From the NCBI GenBank assembly GCA_937879875.1, contig CALFMN010000154.1, positions 5,435 through 69,434 of the forward strand: a DNA stretch of 64,000 nucleotides, written 5' to 3'. The DNA is from an uncultured Chloroflexota bacterium (GTDB lineage: Bacteria > Chloroflexota > Dehalococcoidia > CAUJGQ01). A program made the translations under genes and the position numbers. Positions within the stretch are counted from its first letter, which is position 1; each line of letters starts with the position of its first letter. Below, in pieces: positions 8,011-15,529 of the stretch. The notes beneath the pieces were generated by a model, which ran no database searches, was not told the origin of the DNA, and saw only the letters and a list, made by a program, of their open reading frames with translations.

Positions 8011-8886
8011 ATGTTTGAAGGCTTTCAGCAGCGCCGCATCGAGGCGAACGGCGTCACGATCAACCTCGTCACGGCCGGCAGCGGGCCGCCGCTGCTGTTG
8101 CTGCATGGCTATCCGCAGACGCACGCCATGTGGCACCGCGTCGCGCCGCGGCTGGCAGAGGAGTTCACCGTGGTTGTGCCGGACCTGCGCGGCTACGGCT
8201 CGAGTTCAAAACCTCAGGGCGGCGGCGACCACACGGCGTATGCCAAGCGCACGCTGGCGCTCGACCAGGTCGAGGTGATGCGGGCGCTGGGCTTCGAGCA
8301 GTTCTACGTCGCCGGCCACGACCGCGGGGCACGCGTCGCCTACCGCATGGCGCTCGACCATCCGCAGCGCGTGCGCAAGCTCTGCGTGCTCGACGTGATC
8401 CCGACGTATACGATGTTCGCCGGCGTGAACAAGGCGATGGCGCTGGGCACGTATCACTGGTTCTTCTTGGCCCAGCCGTTCGATTTGCCGGAGCACCTGA
8501 TCGGCGGCGACCCGGAATACTTCATTCGTCACACGCTGGGAGGCTGGGCGGGCAAGCTCGACGCCTTCGCGCCCGAGGCGCTGCAGCAGTACATCGATGC
8601 CTTCCGCGACCCGGCCTGCATTCACGCCACCTGCGAAGACTACCGCGCCGGCGCCACGGTCGACGTTGAGCACGACGCGGCCGATCTGGGCAAGCAGAAG
8701 ATCGCCTGTCCGCTGCTGGCGCTGTGGGGCAACAAGGGCGGGCGCTGGAGCCATCAGCACGTGCTCGGCGTCTGGCGCGAGTGGGCCGCTGACGTGCGCG
8801 GCCAGCCGATCGCCAGCGGTCACTTCCTCCCGGAAGAAGCGCCGGACGAAACCTACGCCGCGCTGCGCCAGTTCCTGCGGGCCTGA
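8011..8886 (+). CDS. fluoroacetate/haloacetate dehalogenase (alpha/beta hydrolase)
   Basis: 291 aa from the ATG at 8011 with GCGGAGG upstream. The whole active site of fluoroacetate dehalogenases is present: nucleophile D104 with R105 and R108 in 'GHDRGAR', the other acid D128 in 'VLDVIPTY', fluoride-binding H149-W150 in 'TYHWFF', Y211, and the catalytic H271 in 'ASGHFL'. From memory these positions nearly coincide with the Burkholderia FA1 enzyme (D104, R105, R108, D128, H149, W150, Y212, H271). Predicted reaction: hydrolytic release of halide from haloacetate to give glycolate, in the cytoplasm. An epoxide hydrolase is the main alternative, but the HW pair and DRxxR favour a dehalogenase. 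Confidence 0.88.
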   Translation: MFEGFQQRRIEANGVTINLVTAGSGPPLLLLHGYPQTHAMWHRVAPRLAEEFTVVVPDLRGYGSSSKPQGGGDHTAYAKRTLALDQVEVMRALGFEQFYVAGHDRGARVAYRMALDHPQRVRKLCVLDVIPTYTMFAGVNKAMALGTYHWFFLAQPFDLPEHLIGGDPEYFIRHTLGGWAGKLDAFAPEALQQYIDAFRDPACIHATCEDYRAGATVDVEHDAADLGKQKIACPLLALWGNKGGRWSHQHVLGVWREWAADVRGQPIASGHFLPEEAPDETYAALRQFLRA

Positions 8887-8906
8887 CCGGCTGGTGACAC
8901 TTGCAG

Positions 8907-8925
8907 GGGCGCATGGCATGCGCCC
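8907..8925. repeat. GGGCGCATG palindrome (REP-like)
   Basis: GGGCGCATG-G-CATGCGCCC, perfect 9-base arms, 20 bases after the dehalogenase stop. A diverged version occurs at 63917-63935 ('GGGCGCACGCCATGCGCCC'). Both copies have CAGG or TGTAGG next to GGGCGCA on one side, suggesting a short dispersed palindrome family. There is no T-run, so it is not a classical terminator. Confidence 0.55.
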
Positions 8926-8988
8926 GTCGTGGCCGCAGCCGCGAGCAGCGGCGCGGCGCGTTCTCGACTCAACAGGGCTGGGGCCGAT

Positions 8989-9405
8989 CTACTGCGGCTC
9001 GCGCCGTGCGATGCCGGGAATGCGGTCGAAGTCGCGGTCGAAGCTGACCACGGCCGCCGCGCCGGTGCGCTCCACGTGCGCGGCGATCAGCGCGTCCTCG
9101 AAATCGATGTTCAGCGTCGCATACCAATCGAGCGCGCGCAGATAGGTGCCCTTGTGCGCGATGCTCACTCCCGGAAACATGAGCACGCCAGACAAGTACG
9201 CGCGAATGTCGTTGCGAGCAAGGTGATAGCGACGTGGCGAGCCGAGAACATAGACGACCTCGGCGAGCGTGGCTTCGACGAGGTCGGCGGTCTCCTGGCC
9301 GGTTTCCAGCTTGCTGAGGTAGGTACGGCACAAAGCGGCCCTGGCCGGATCGTCCTGGACGATCGGCCGGACGATGACGTTAGCGTCCAGATACGGGTTC
9401 GCCAT
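8989..9405 (-). CDS. vapC: PIN-domain toxin, VapC family
   Basis: 138 aa. The PIN acidic residues are in 'YLDANVIVR' (Asp7), 'VEATLAEVVY' (Glu), 'DFEDALIAAH' (Asp) and 'SFDRDFDRI' (Asp). These proteins are Mg-dependent RNases that cleave tRNA or rRNA. The start overlaps the end of the AbrB-type antitoxin gene by 26 bases, the usual antitoxin-first arrangement. The system looks intact. Confidence 0.88.
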   Translation of the reverse strand: MANPYLDANVIVRPIVQDDPARAALCRTYLSKLETGQETADLVEATLAEVVYVLGSPRRYHLARNDIRAYLSGVLMFPGVSIAHKGTYLRALDWYATLNIDFEDALIAAHVERTGAAAVVSFDRDFDRIPGIARREPQ

Positions 9406-9670
9406 GTAACTCCGCTATCTGGCGGGCGAACCGCTCTGCTCGTTCCTCGTGGACCTCTTCTCGGATCTGCTTCCAGGTGCGAGGAGGGTCAAGCGGCGGC
9501 GCGTACAGGTAGTATTTGTCGAGCACCGATTCCGCCTTCTCGATGCGCACACCCTTCTCATCTTCCACGAAACGCACGCGGTCCTTCGGTTTGACACCCA
9601 GCCAGCGGCGAAGCTCGGCCGGGATCGTCACCTGCCCTTTGGGGCTCACACGGCTGGTGTAGGTGGTCAT
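9380..9670 (-). CDS. vapB: AbrB/SpoVT-type antitoxin (VapB)
   Basis: 96 aa. Residues about 3-48 form a swapped-hairpin AbrB domain ('SRVSPKGQVTIPAELRRWLG'); the C-terminal half is charged and helical and should wrap the toxin. It is the upstream partner of the PIN toxin and should repress the pair. A 10-base inverted repeat just upstream is a candidate operator. Confidence 0.88.
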   Translation of the reverse strand: MTTYTSRVSPKGQVTIPAELRRWLGVKPKDRVRFVEDEKGVRIEKAESVLDKYYLYAPPLDPPRTWKQIREEVHEERAERFARQIAELHGEPVSGR

Positions 9671-9682
9671 GGCTCTACATGC

Positions 9683-9735
9683 CCTGTCAGGTAAAACCTG
9701 CTGAAGATCGTCGAACGCATCATAACAGGTTTTAC
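9683..9735. promoter_or_regulatory. inverted repeat GTAAAACCTG ... CAGGTTTTAC upstream of vapB
   Basis: Perfect 10-base arms at 9691-9700 and 9726-9735, 25 bases apart, between the vapB start (9670) and the acetamidase stop (9732). Within the left arm CAGGTAAAACCTG is itself palindromic. It could be a VapBC operator or a terminator for the upstream gene. The segment CCTGTCAGGTAAAACCTG (9683-9700) is also nearly identical to one at 56829-56846. Confidence 0.45.
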
Positions 9736-10661
9736 GCGAAGATGCTCTTCGGCAGCAGCGCGGACACGATCCAGTTCGGCGCGTCCACGACCTCGCTCAC
9801 GTGCAGATCGACGGCCACGGAGCAGAGCATGTACGCCTCTTCCCGCGTGAAGCTGTACTGCTCCACCAGATAGGCGATCATGTGGCGCGTGGCCTGGCGC
9901 GCGGCCTCCAGCAGGTCGGGCGAGTGGCCGGTGGTGGCGTAGTAGCCGGCGGTGTTGATGCGGGGCGAGAGCGGGCCGGGCGTCTCGTACTGCAGCTCGG
10001 CGGGCGCCCTGCCCTTGCGCAGGCCGAAGCGCAGCGTGGCCGTCATCTCGCACTCGATCGCCGTGACGCAGACCTCGCCGTCGCCCTGCGCCGCGTGGCC
10101 GTCGCCGCAGGAGAAGAGCGCACCGGGCACGAGCACCGGCAGCCAGAGCTTCGCGCCGGCCGTGATCTGCTTGACATCGACGTTGCCGGCGTTGCGGCGC
10201 GGCGGCATCGTGTTGAAGCTGCCCGGCTCGGCGAGCGCCACGCCCATCACGCCGAGAAACGGCTCTTTGGGGATTCGTACGCCGCGCACGAACGGCACCG
10301 GGTCGCGGGTCAGATCCCAGTGGAAGAGCGCCGTCTTCTCAAAATCCTCCGATAGCAGGCCGACTCCCGGCGCGACGACTGTGTAGCCCCAGGGACCGGT
10401 CTCCAGCGTCAGCACCTCGATCTCGAGCGCATCGCCCGGCTCGGCGCCGCGCACGAAGACCGGGCCGGTCAGCGGATGTCCGGGCGCCCGCGGCCGCGCC
10501 TGCATTTCGGCAAGCGTTACCGGCGGCTTGTTGCGGCCGTCCGACGAGTCGCGCGTCTGGAAGACAACCGTATCGCCGGGGTCGATCGCGAGCAGCGGCG
10601 GCAGGCTGTTGTCCCAGGCGTGGTGGACGCGCTCGGCGGAGAGCTGGTGCGTACGGCTCAT
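9732..10661 (-). CDS. acetamidase/formamidase family protein
   Basis: 309 aa, full length for the FmdA/AmdA family. Typical segments are 'PVFVRGAEPGDALEIEVL', 'SCGDGHAAQGDGEVCVTAIE' with the conserved GDxH...GDGE motif, and 'YMLCSVAVDLHVSEVVD' near the C-terminus. The family hydrolyses formamide or short-chain amides to ammonia and the acid in the cytoplasm. It is upstream of vapBC on the same strand but has its own spacing. The exact amide is not readable. Confidence 0.9.
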   Translation of the reverse strand: MSRTHQLSAERVHHAWDNSLPPLLAIDPGDTVVFQTRDSSDGRNKPPVTLAEMQARPRAPGHPLTGPVFVRGAEPGDALEIEVLTLETGPWGYTVVAPGVGLLSEDFEKTALFHWDLTRDPVPFVRGVRIPKEPFLGVMGVALAEPGSFNTMPPRRNAGNVDVKQITAGAKLWLPVLVPGALFSCGDGHAAQGDGEVCVTAIECEMTATLRFGLRKGRAPAELQYETPGPLSPRINTAGYYATTGHSPDLLEAARQATRHMIAYLVEQYSFTREEAYMLCSVAVDLHVSEVVDAPNWIVSALLPKSIFA

Positions 10662-10816
10662 GGCGGAGTTCCTGGCGGCCCGGCGGACGTGCCGAGATAC
10701 CGTCGCGCTTTAGCTGCTGGTTGAGGGGGCGTGCCTGCGCATGGTAGCACGCTGCACACGCACAAACCGTATCGGCATGGTTACGAGGTGGAAACGCTAG
10801 CGGATGCATGAACCAG

Positions 10817-11518
10817 CTATTGGTCGAGCAAGCGTTCGATCTTGGACAGCGTCGCGATCCACGGCCCGTCGTAGCCCGGCGGCGGGCCGGTGCGGGCGAT
10901 GAGCACGCCGCCGAGCCCGCCGGCGCATGCGCCCCTGACGTATTCGGGTTCGTCGTCCACGAACAGCAGCCGCTCAGGCGGCAGCCCGATCTGCGCGACG
11001 GCGAACTGGAAGATAGCCGCGTCGGGCTTGAGGCAGCCGGCGCGGGCCGAGATCACGAACGGATCGAAGTAGTCGCGGAAGCCGAGCCGCCGGTACTTGC
11101 CCTCAAGCGAGGGCCAGGCGTTCGAGATCAAGCCCAGCCGCAGGCCACGGGCGCGCACGCCGTCGAGCGTGGCGCGGGCGTCGGCATACGGCTCGAACTC
11201 GCACTCGGCCACGTGCGCATCTGCCAGCGCCTGCAACAACGCTGGTGCGGGCGCCGCCACACCGAGCCCGCTGAGCAGCAGCCGGTAGTACTCGCGGAAC
11301 TGCGCCCGCTCTTCGTCTTCGGTCGTCAGCCGGTGATTCGCGTCGAGATAGGCCATGCCGGGCAGGTGCGCCTCAGCATAGCGTTCCCAGGGCAGCTCCG
11401 TGTGGCCGTGCGCCTCCACGATGCGGCGGAAATGCGGATATGGCCACCAGCCTTCGGTCAATGGCCGCATCAGCGTGCCGCCCGAGTCGAACAGCACGCC
11501 CTCGATTCGCATCGCCAT
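10817..11518 (-). CDS. HAD-superfamily hydrolase
   Basis: 233 aa. Motif I is 'VLFDSGGTL' (DxGGT variant of DxDGT, as in many HAD phosphatases), motif II 'LGLISNAWP', motif III Lys in 'AGCLKPDAAIF', motif IV 'LLFVDDEPEYVRGA'. The cap between motifs I and II is helical, subfamily IA. This is a phosphatase or 2-haloacid dehalogenase-like enzyme; the substrate cannot be told. The Asp-x-Gly arrangement argues for a phosphatase. Confidence 0.85.
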   Translation of the reverse strand: MAMRIEGVLFDSGGTLMRPLTEGWWPYPHFRRIVEAHGHTELPWERYAEAHLPGMAYLDANHRLTTEDEERAQFREYYRLLLSGLGVAAPAPALLQALADAHVAECEFEPYADARATLDGVRARGLRLGLISNAWPSLEGKYRRLGFRDYFDPFVISARAGCLKPDAAIFQFAVAQIGLPPERLLFVDDEPEYVRGACAGGLGGVLIARTGPPPGYDGPWIATLSKIERLLDQ

Positions 11519-11635
11519 CCTCCATAACGACGATAGGCCGCGTCGATCAGTGCGATGGTAGCAAGACGCGCTGGTACGGCATTGTCGCCGGTGGCCTCGC
11601 GCAGCTCTGCCCAGGCTCGGCGTCGCGGATCGCGC

Positions 11636-11665
11636 TTGACAGCGCCGCGCCCTGCCGCCTAGACT
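11636..11665 (+). promoter_or_regulatory. sigma70-type promoter of the sulfate assimilation cluster
   Basis: TTGACA (11636-11641), an 18-base spacer and TAGACT (11660-11665). Transcription would start near 11672, about 30 bases before the yezD start codon. This is one of the clearest vegetative promoters in the window. Confidence 0.65.
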
Positions 11666-11702
11666 TCGAGAATCTGGAGTGAGTAAGTCAAGAAAGTCAA
11701 CA

Positions 11703-11891
11703 ATGACAAACGGGGCGCGTGCGGTAGTGGGTCAGGTTTCACTCGAAGCGGCAACGGCGGACGAGCTGCGCGTGCTGCGCGAGGTGCTGGCCGCGATCCG
11801 CGCCGTGCAGCACGGCACCGTCTCGCTGATCCTTCAGGACCGCCGCGTCGTGCAGATCGACCGTACCGAAAAGCGGCGGCTCGTGAGCTAG
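11703..11891 (+). CDS. YezD-family small protein (DUF2292)
   Basis: 62 aa from the ATG at 11703 (MTNGARAVVGQVSL); a GTG at 11679 would add 8 residues and has only a GGA immediately before it. The family core is clear: 'VLAAIRAVQHGTVSLILQD' then 'VVQIDRTEKRR'. YezD-like proteins are often encoded with sulfur assimilation genes in Firmicutes and others, and that holds here. The molecular role is unknown. First gene of the cluster behind a good promoter. Confidence 0.85.
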   Translation: MTNGARAVVGQVSLEAATADELRVLREVLAAIRAVQHGTVSLILQDRRVVQIDRTEKRRLVS

Positions 11892-11929
11892 CGCACACCG
11901 ATACGAAGACCGGCTGACCGGACGACCGG

Positions 11930-11959
11930 AGGCCTGCCCCGCAAGAGGCAGGCCTTTCT
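11930..11959 (+). terminator. hairpin with short T-run after yezD
   Basis: AGGCCTGCC (11930-11938), 8-base loop, GGCAGGCCT (11947-11955), then TTCTG. A nine-pair GC-rich stem ending in a short T-run between yezD and the TauE gene. It could be a partial terminator or attenuator that lowers transcription into the downstream sulfur genes. Confidence 0.55.
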
Positions 11960-11993
11960 GTATGCAGCGCACGCAACCCGCAAAGCAAGGGAC

Positions 11994-12755
11994 ATGGAAC
12001 TCGGACTGATCGTCGTTGGCTTTCTCGTTGGCGGCCTGATCGGCGCTTCCGGCATGGGCGGCGGCTCGCTGATGGCGCCGCTGCTGATCGGCGTGGTGGG
12101 CGTGGGGCCGCTGCAGGCGGTGAGCACCGATTTCGTCTTCTCTGCCGTCACCAAAGCGCTCGGCGGCGTCCGCCACTGGCGGCTGGGCGGCGTCGACTGG
12201 CCGTTGGTGCTGCGCCTCGCCTGCGCCAGCGGGCCGGGCGTGGTGGCCGGCGTGGCGTTGCTGCATTGGCTTGGCCGCGGCAATCGGGCGCGCGCGGACG
12301 GCTTGATCATGCACGCGCTCGGCGTGGCGCTGATCTGCGCCGCGGCGGCCACGGTCTGGCAGGCACTGCGCCCCAACCATCGGCCCGCGTTGACCGCAAA
12401 CGGCCAGCCACGCTGGGCGCTGCTGCTGCCTGCCGGCTTTGCCCTGGGGCTGCTGGTCGGCGTCACCTCCGTCGGCAGCGGCAGCCTCTTCCTCGTCCTG
12501 CTCACGACCACCGCGCCGCTCTCGTTGCGCCGCGCGGTGGGCACGGACGTGGCGCATGCGGCGCTGCTCACCGGCATCGGCGCCATCGCGCATCTTTCCG
12601 CCGGCGCCGTCGAGCCGCGGCTCTCGCTCAACCTGATCGCCGGTTCGCTGCCCGGCGTGTGGCTCGGCAGCAGCCTGCCGGCGCGGCTGCCGCGGCGGGC
12701 GCTCTCGGGCGTGATCGCCTCGGTGCTCGTCGTCAGCGGCGTGCGCTTTCTGTAA
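11994..12755 (+). CDS. TauE/SafE family sulfite or sulfonate exporter
   Basis: 253 aa with about eight hydrophobic helices in two homologous halves, and the family signature 'GFLVGGLIGASGMGGGSLMAPLL' repeated in diverged form as 'GFALGLLVGVTSVGSGSLFLVLL'. TSUP proteins move sulfite, sulfoacetate or similar organosulfur anions across the inner membrane. Placed directly before cysH (24-base gap), it would remove excess sulfite made by APS reduction. Confidence 0.9.
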   Translation: MELGLIVVGFLVGGLIGASGMGGGSLMAPLLIGVVGVGPLQAVSTDFVFSAVTKALGGVRHWRLGGVDWPLVLRLACASGPGVVAGVALLHWLGRGNRARADGLIMHALGVALICAAAATVWQALRPNHRPALTANGQPRWALLLPAGFALGLLVGVTSVGSGSLFLVLLTTTAPLSLRRAVGTDVAHAALLTGIGAIAHLSAGAVEPRLSLNLIAGSLPGVWLGSSLPARLPRRALSGVIASVLVVSGVRFL

Positions 12756-12779
12756 GCACCGCTCTCTGGAGAAACGGCT

Positions 12780-13505
12780 ATGACCAGCACATCCGCAAGC
12801 ATCCGCCCGGACGAAGCGCAGCTTGCCGCCCTCAACGCTCGCCTCGCCGGCGTCGAGGCCCAAGAGCTGATCGCCTGGGCGGCCAGCGAGTATCCCGGCA
12901 AGCTGGCGATCTCCTGCTCGTTCGGCGGGCCGAGCGGCATGGTGCTGCTCGACCTGGCGCTGCAAGTCGAGCGCTCGCTGCCGGTGATCTACGTGGACAC
13001 CGACTATCTCTTTCCCGAAACCTACGCCACGGTGCAGACCGTCGAAGCGCGCTACGGCATCACGCCGCTCGCCTTCCGCTCGGCGCTGACTCCGCAAACC
13101 CAGGAGCTGCTGCACGGCCCAGCGCTCTGGCAGCGCGACCCCGACGCCTGCTGCGCCCTGCGCAAAGTCGCGCCGATGCGCGTGGCGCTGTCGCAGTTTT
13201 CCGCGTATCTGACCGGCCTGCGCCGCGACCAGGCGAGCACGCGCCGCGAGACGCCGCTCGTCCAGTGGGACGCGCAGTTCGGCGTGCTGAAGCTGAACCC
13301 GCTCGCTGCCTGGAGCGAAGCCGAGATCTGGGCCTACATCGTCAAGCACGACCTGCCCTACAACCCGCTGCACGACCGCGGCTATCCCAGCCTCGGCTGC
13401 ACCAACTGCACGCGCGCCGTGCAGCCCGGCGAAGACCCGCGCGCCGGCCGCTGGAGCGGCACCGACAAGATCGAGTGCGGCCTGCACGCAGGGAATAGGG
13501 ATTAG
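12780..13505 (+). CDS. cysH: APS reductase (CysH, iron-sulfur type)
   Basis: 241 aa. The adenylyl-sulfate reductase signature is present: 'ISCSFGGPSG' P-loop-like PP motif, 'YVDTDYLFPET', and the [4Fe-4S] ligands as a Cys pair in 'DACCALRKV' plus 'GCTNCTRAV'; the catalytic Cys is in 'ECGLH' near the C-terminus. The four cluster cysteines point to APS rather than PAPS as substrate. It converts APS to sulfite and AMP with thioredoxin. The last residues GNRD and the stop lie inside a heptanucleotide G-tract array, so the extreme C-terminus is repeat-derived. Confidence 0.93.
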   Translation: MTSTSASIRPDEAQLAALNARLAGVEAQELIAWAASEYPGKLAISCSFGGPSGMVLLDLALQVERSLPVIYVDTDYLFPETYATVQTVEARYGITPLAFRSALTPQTQELLHGPALWQRDPDACCALRKVAPMRVALSQFSAYLTGLRRDQASTRRETPLVQWDAQFGVLKLNPLAAWSEAEIWAYIVKHDLPYNPLHDRGYPSLGCTNCTRAVQPGEDPRAGRWSGTDKIECGLHAGNRD

Positions 13506-13524
13506 GGATCAGGGAATAGATGGG
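13491..13524 (+). repeat. heptad G-tract array (GGGNNNN)n over the cysH stop
   Basis: GGG runs begin at 13491, 13498, 13505 and 13512 (exact 7-base period: GGGAATA, GGGATTA, GGGATCA, GGGAATA), with another at 13522. The cysH stop codon TAG (13503-13505) is inside the array. Four or more G3 runs with 4-base loops fit the canonical G-quadruplex pattern on the coding strand. Confidence 0.75.
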
Positions 13525-13552
13525 CGGAACGCCGTCATTCCAAAAAACCACT

Positions 13553-13599
13553 CCTCACTTCCCCTCTCTATTGGCATGGAGAGGGGCCAGGGGGTGAGG
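13553..13599. repeat. inverted repeat between cysH and cysC
   Basis: CCTCAC ... CCCCTCTC, a 10-base centre TATTGGCATG, then GAGAGGGG ... GTGAGG. The arms resemble the ends of the family at 39124-39287 (CCTCACCCCC...). It interrupts the sulfur operon without any open frame and is probably a short member of that family. Confidence 0.55.
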
Positions 13600-13617
13600 C
13601 GACACGAAGGAGTCGAC

Positions 13618-14184
13618 ATGACACCAGCAGCACTAGGTTTCACTCTCTGGCTCACAGGTCTTTCGGGCGCGGGCAAATCGACGCTCGCCGAGCATTTAGC
13701 GCCGCGGCTGCGCGAGCGCGGCGTGCCGGTCGAAGTGCTCGACGGCGACGAGGTGCGCACGAACCTGAGCAAAGGGCTCGGCTTTTCGCGCGAGGACCGC
13801 GACACCAACATCCGCCGCATCGGCTACGTGGCGAAGCTGCTCTCGCGCAACGGCGTCGGCGTGATCACCGCCGCGATCTCGCCCTACCGCGAAGTGCGCG
13901 ACGAAGTGCGCGGCACGATTGCAGCTGACGGCGCCGGCTTTGTCGAGGTCTTCGTGCGCTGTCCGCTGGACGAGCTGGTGCGGCGCGACGTCAAGGGTCT
14001 TTACGAAAAGGCGCTGCGCGGCGAGATCGCCAACTTCACCGGCGTCTCCGATCCCTATGAGGAGCCGCTGCACGCCGAAGTCGTCGTGGACTCTTCTGCC
14101 GAGACGGTCGAAGAGAGCGCAGCGCGGATTCTGGAAGAACTCGAAGCGCTCGGCTATCTGGAGCCCGTGGAGGTGGCGGCATGA
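13618..14184 (+). CDS. cysC: adenylylsulfate kinase
   Basis: 188 aa from the ATG at 13618 with GAAGGA upstream. Walker A is 'GLSGAGKST' (residues about 14-22), followed by 'VLDGDEVRTNLSKGLGFS' and 'DRDTNIRRIGYVAKLL', the standard APS-kinase path, and 'VFVRCPLDELVRRDVKGLY'. It phosphorylates APS to PAPS. Its stop overlaps the sat start by 4 bases (translational coupling). With an APS-type CysH in the same operon, PAPS is probably made for sulfation rather than reduction. Confidence 0.95.
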   Translation: MTPAALGFTLWLTGLSGAGKSTLAEHLAPRLRERGVPVEVLDGDEVRTNLSKGLGFSREDRDTNIRRIGYVAKLLSRNGVGVITAAISPYREVRDEVRGTIAADGAGFVEVFVRCPLDELVRRDVKGLYEKALRGEIANFTGVSDPYEEPLHAEVVVDSSAETVEESAARILEELEALGYLEPVEVAA

Positions 14185-15365
14185 CGACGCTGGCGGAACG
14201 TCCTGCTTCAGCGCACCCGTTGCAGGCGCGGCAGGCATCGCCGGAACAGGCGGCGGCGCTGCGCGAGCGGCTGCCCGGCATGCCGAGGCTGGCGATCGAT
14301 GCGCGGCGGCTGAACGACATCGAACTGCTCGCCATCGGGGGCTTCAGCCCGCTGCGCGGCTTCATGGGCGAGGCCGACTACCGCGCCGTGGTGCAAGCCC
14401 TGCACCTGGCGGACGGCACGCCGTTTCCGATGCCCGTCGTATTGCCGGCGAGCGAGGAAGACGCCGCGCGGCTGCCGTCGAGCGGCGAACTCGCGCTGAC
14501 CTTCGGCGGCGCGGTCGTGGCCGTGCTCGATCTGACCGAGCGCTTCCGTTACGACGCGCGTGACGAGGCGCGGCTGGTCTACCGCACCGAAGACGAGGCG
14601 CACCCCGGCGTGGCCGCCGTCTACGCGCAGGGGCCGTGGCTGCTGGGCGGCGAGGTGACGGTGCTGTCGCTGCCGCAGCAGCCGTTCGCAGAGTTTCGTC
14701 TGACACCGGAGCAAAGCCGCGCCGAGTTTGCGGCTCGCGGTTGGCGGACCGTGGTCGGCTTCCAGACGCGCAACCCGGTGCACCGCGCCCACGAATACAT
14801 TCAGAAATGCGCCCTGGAGATCGTGGATGGCCTCTTCCTGCATCCGCTCGTGGGCGAGACGAAGGGCGATGACGTGCCCGCCGCGGTGCGCATGCGCTGT
14901 TATCAGGCGCTCTTGCAGCACTACTATCCGCAGGATCGCGTGCTGCTGGCGGTGAACCCGGCGGCGATGCGCTACGCTGGCCCGCGCGAGGCGGTGTTGC
15001 ACGCCGTCGTGCGGCGCAACTACGGCTGCACCCACTTCATCGTCGGGCGCGACCACGCCGGCGTGGGCAACTACTACGGCACCTACGATGCGCAGCGCAT
15101 CTTCTACGACGAGTTCCGGTCGGGCGAATTGGGCATCGAGACGCTGAATTTCGAGCACACCTTCTACTGCCACGCCTGCGCCGGCATGGCCAGCGCCAAG
15201 ACCTGCCCGCACGACGCCGAGGCGCACGTCACGCTCTCCGGTACGCGTGTGCGGCAACTGCTCGCGGCGGGCGAGGCGCCGCCGCCGGAGTTCAGCCGGC
15301 CCGAAGTCGCGCAGATCCTGATCGCGGCGTACCGGGAGCCGGCGCCCGCGGAGGCGGCATCATGA
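14181..15365 (+). CDS. sat: sulfate adenylyltransferase (ATP sulfurylase, Sat type)
   Basis: 394 aa, the size of the homomeric Sat enzyme. Active-site motifs are 'FQTRNPVHRAHEYIQK' (QxRNPxHxxHE), 'IVGRDHAGVG' and 'VTLSGTRVRQLLAAGE'. A Cys-rich stretch 'FYCHACAGMASAKTCPHDAE' is the zinc-binding loop seen in bacterial Sat. It makes APS from sulfate and ATP and supplies both CysH and CysC. Coupled to cysC upstream and to a microprotein downstream by ATGA overlaps. Confidence 0.95.
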   Translation: MTTLAERPASAHPLQARQASPEQAAALRERLPGMPRLAIDARRLNDIELLAIGGFSPLRGFMGEADYRAVVQALHLADGTPFPMPVVLPASEEDAARLPSSGELALTFGGAVVAVLDLTERFRYDARDEARLVYRTEDEAHPGVAAVYAQGPWLLGGEVTVLSLPQQPFAEFRLTPEQSRAEFAARGWRTVVGFQTRNPVHRAHEYIQKCALEIVDGLFLHPLVGETKGDDVPAAVRMRCYQALLQHYYPQDRVLLAVNPAAMRYAGPREAVLHAVVRRNYGCTHFIVGRDHAGVGNYYGTYDAQRIFYDEFRSGELGIETLNFEHTFYCHACAGMASAKTCPHDAEAHVTLSGTRVRQLLAAGEAPPPEFSRPEVAQILIAAYREPAPAEAAS

Positions 15366-15508
15366 GCACGCGTCCCGCGATTCGTTGCGCCCCGGCCCGG
15401 CCTCGCGGCCGCACCCGCCGCCCTTCGTCGCTGCACGATCTGGTGCGCCGCTTCTGGCAGTTCCTGCGCAGCAACGAGCTGCGCGGCCTGGACGACGTGC
15501 CGTTCTGA
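15362..15508 (+). CDS. 48-aa basic microprotein coupled to sat
   Basis: The ATG at 15362 overlaps the sat stop (ATGA), the same coupling used between cysC and sat. The 48-aa product has an Arg/Pro-rich N-terminal half (MSTRPAIRCAPARPRGRTRR) and an amphipathic C-terminal half ('LHDLVRRFWQFLRSNE' then 'LDDVPF'). No membrane segment or Cys cluster. Not a family I recognise; the tight overlap argues for a real translated gene of the sulfur operon. Confidence 0.5.
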   Translation: MSTRPAIRCAPARPRGRTRRPSSLHDLVRRFWQFLRSNELRGLDDVPF

Positions 15509-15529
15509 GCGGGCGCGCCGCCTGCCGCG

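Noticed and set aside
12266..13498. 410-codon frame overlapping TauE and cysH
   Set aside because: Arg/Ala/Pro-rich shadow; the real frames have membrane helices and iron-sulfur cysteines.
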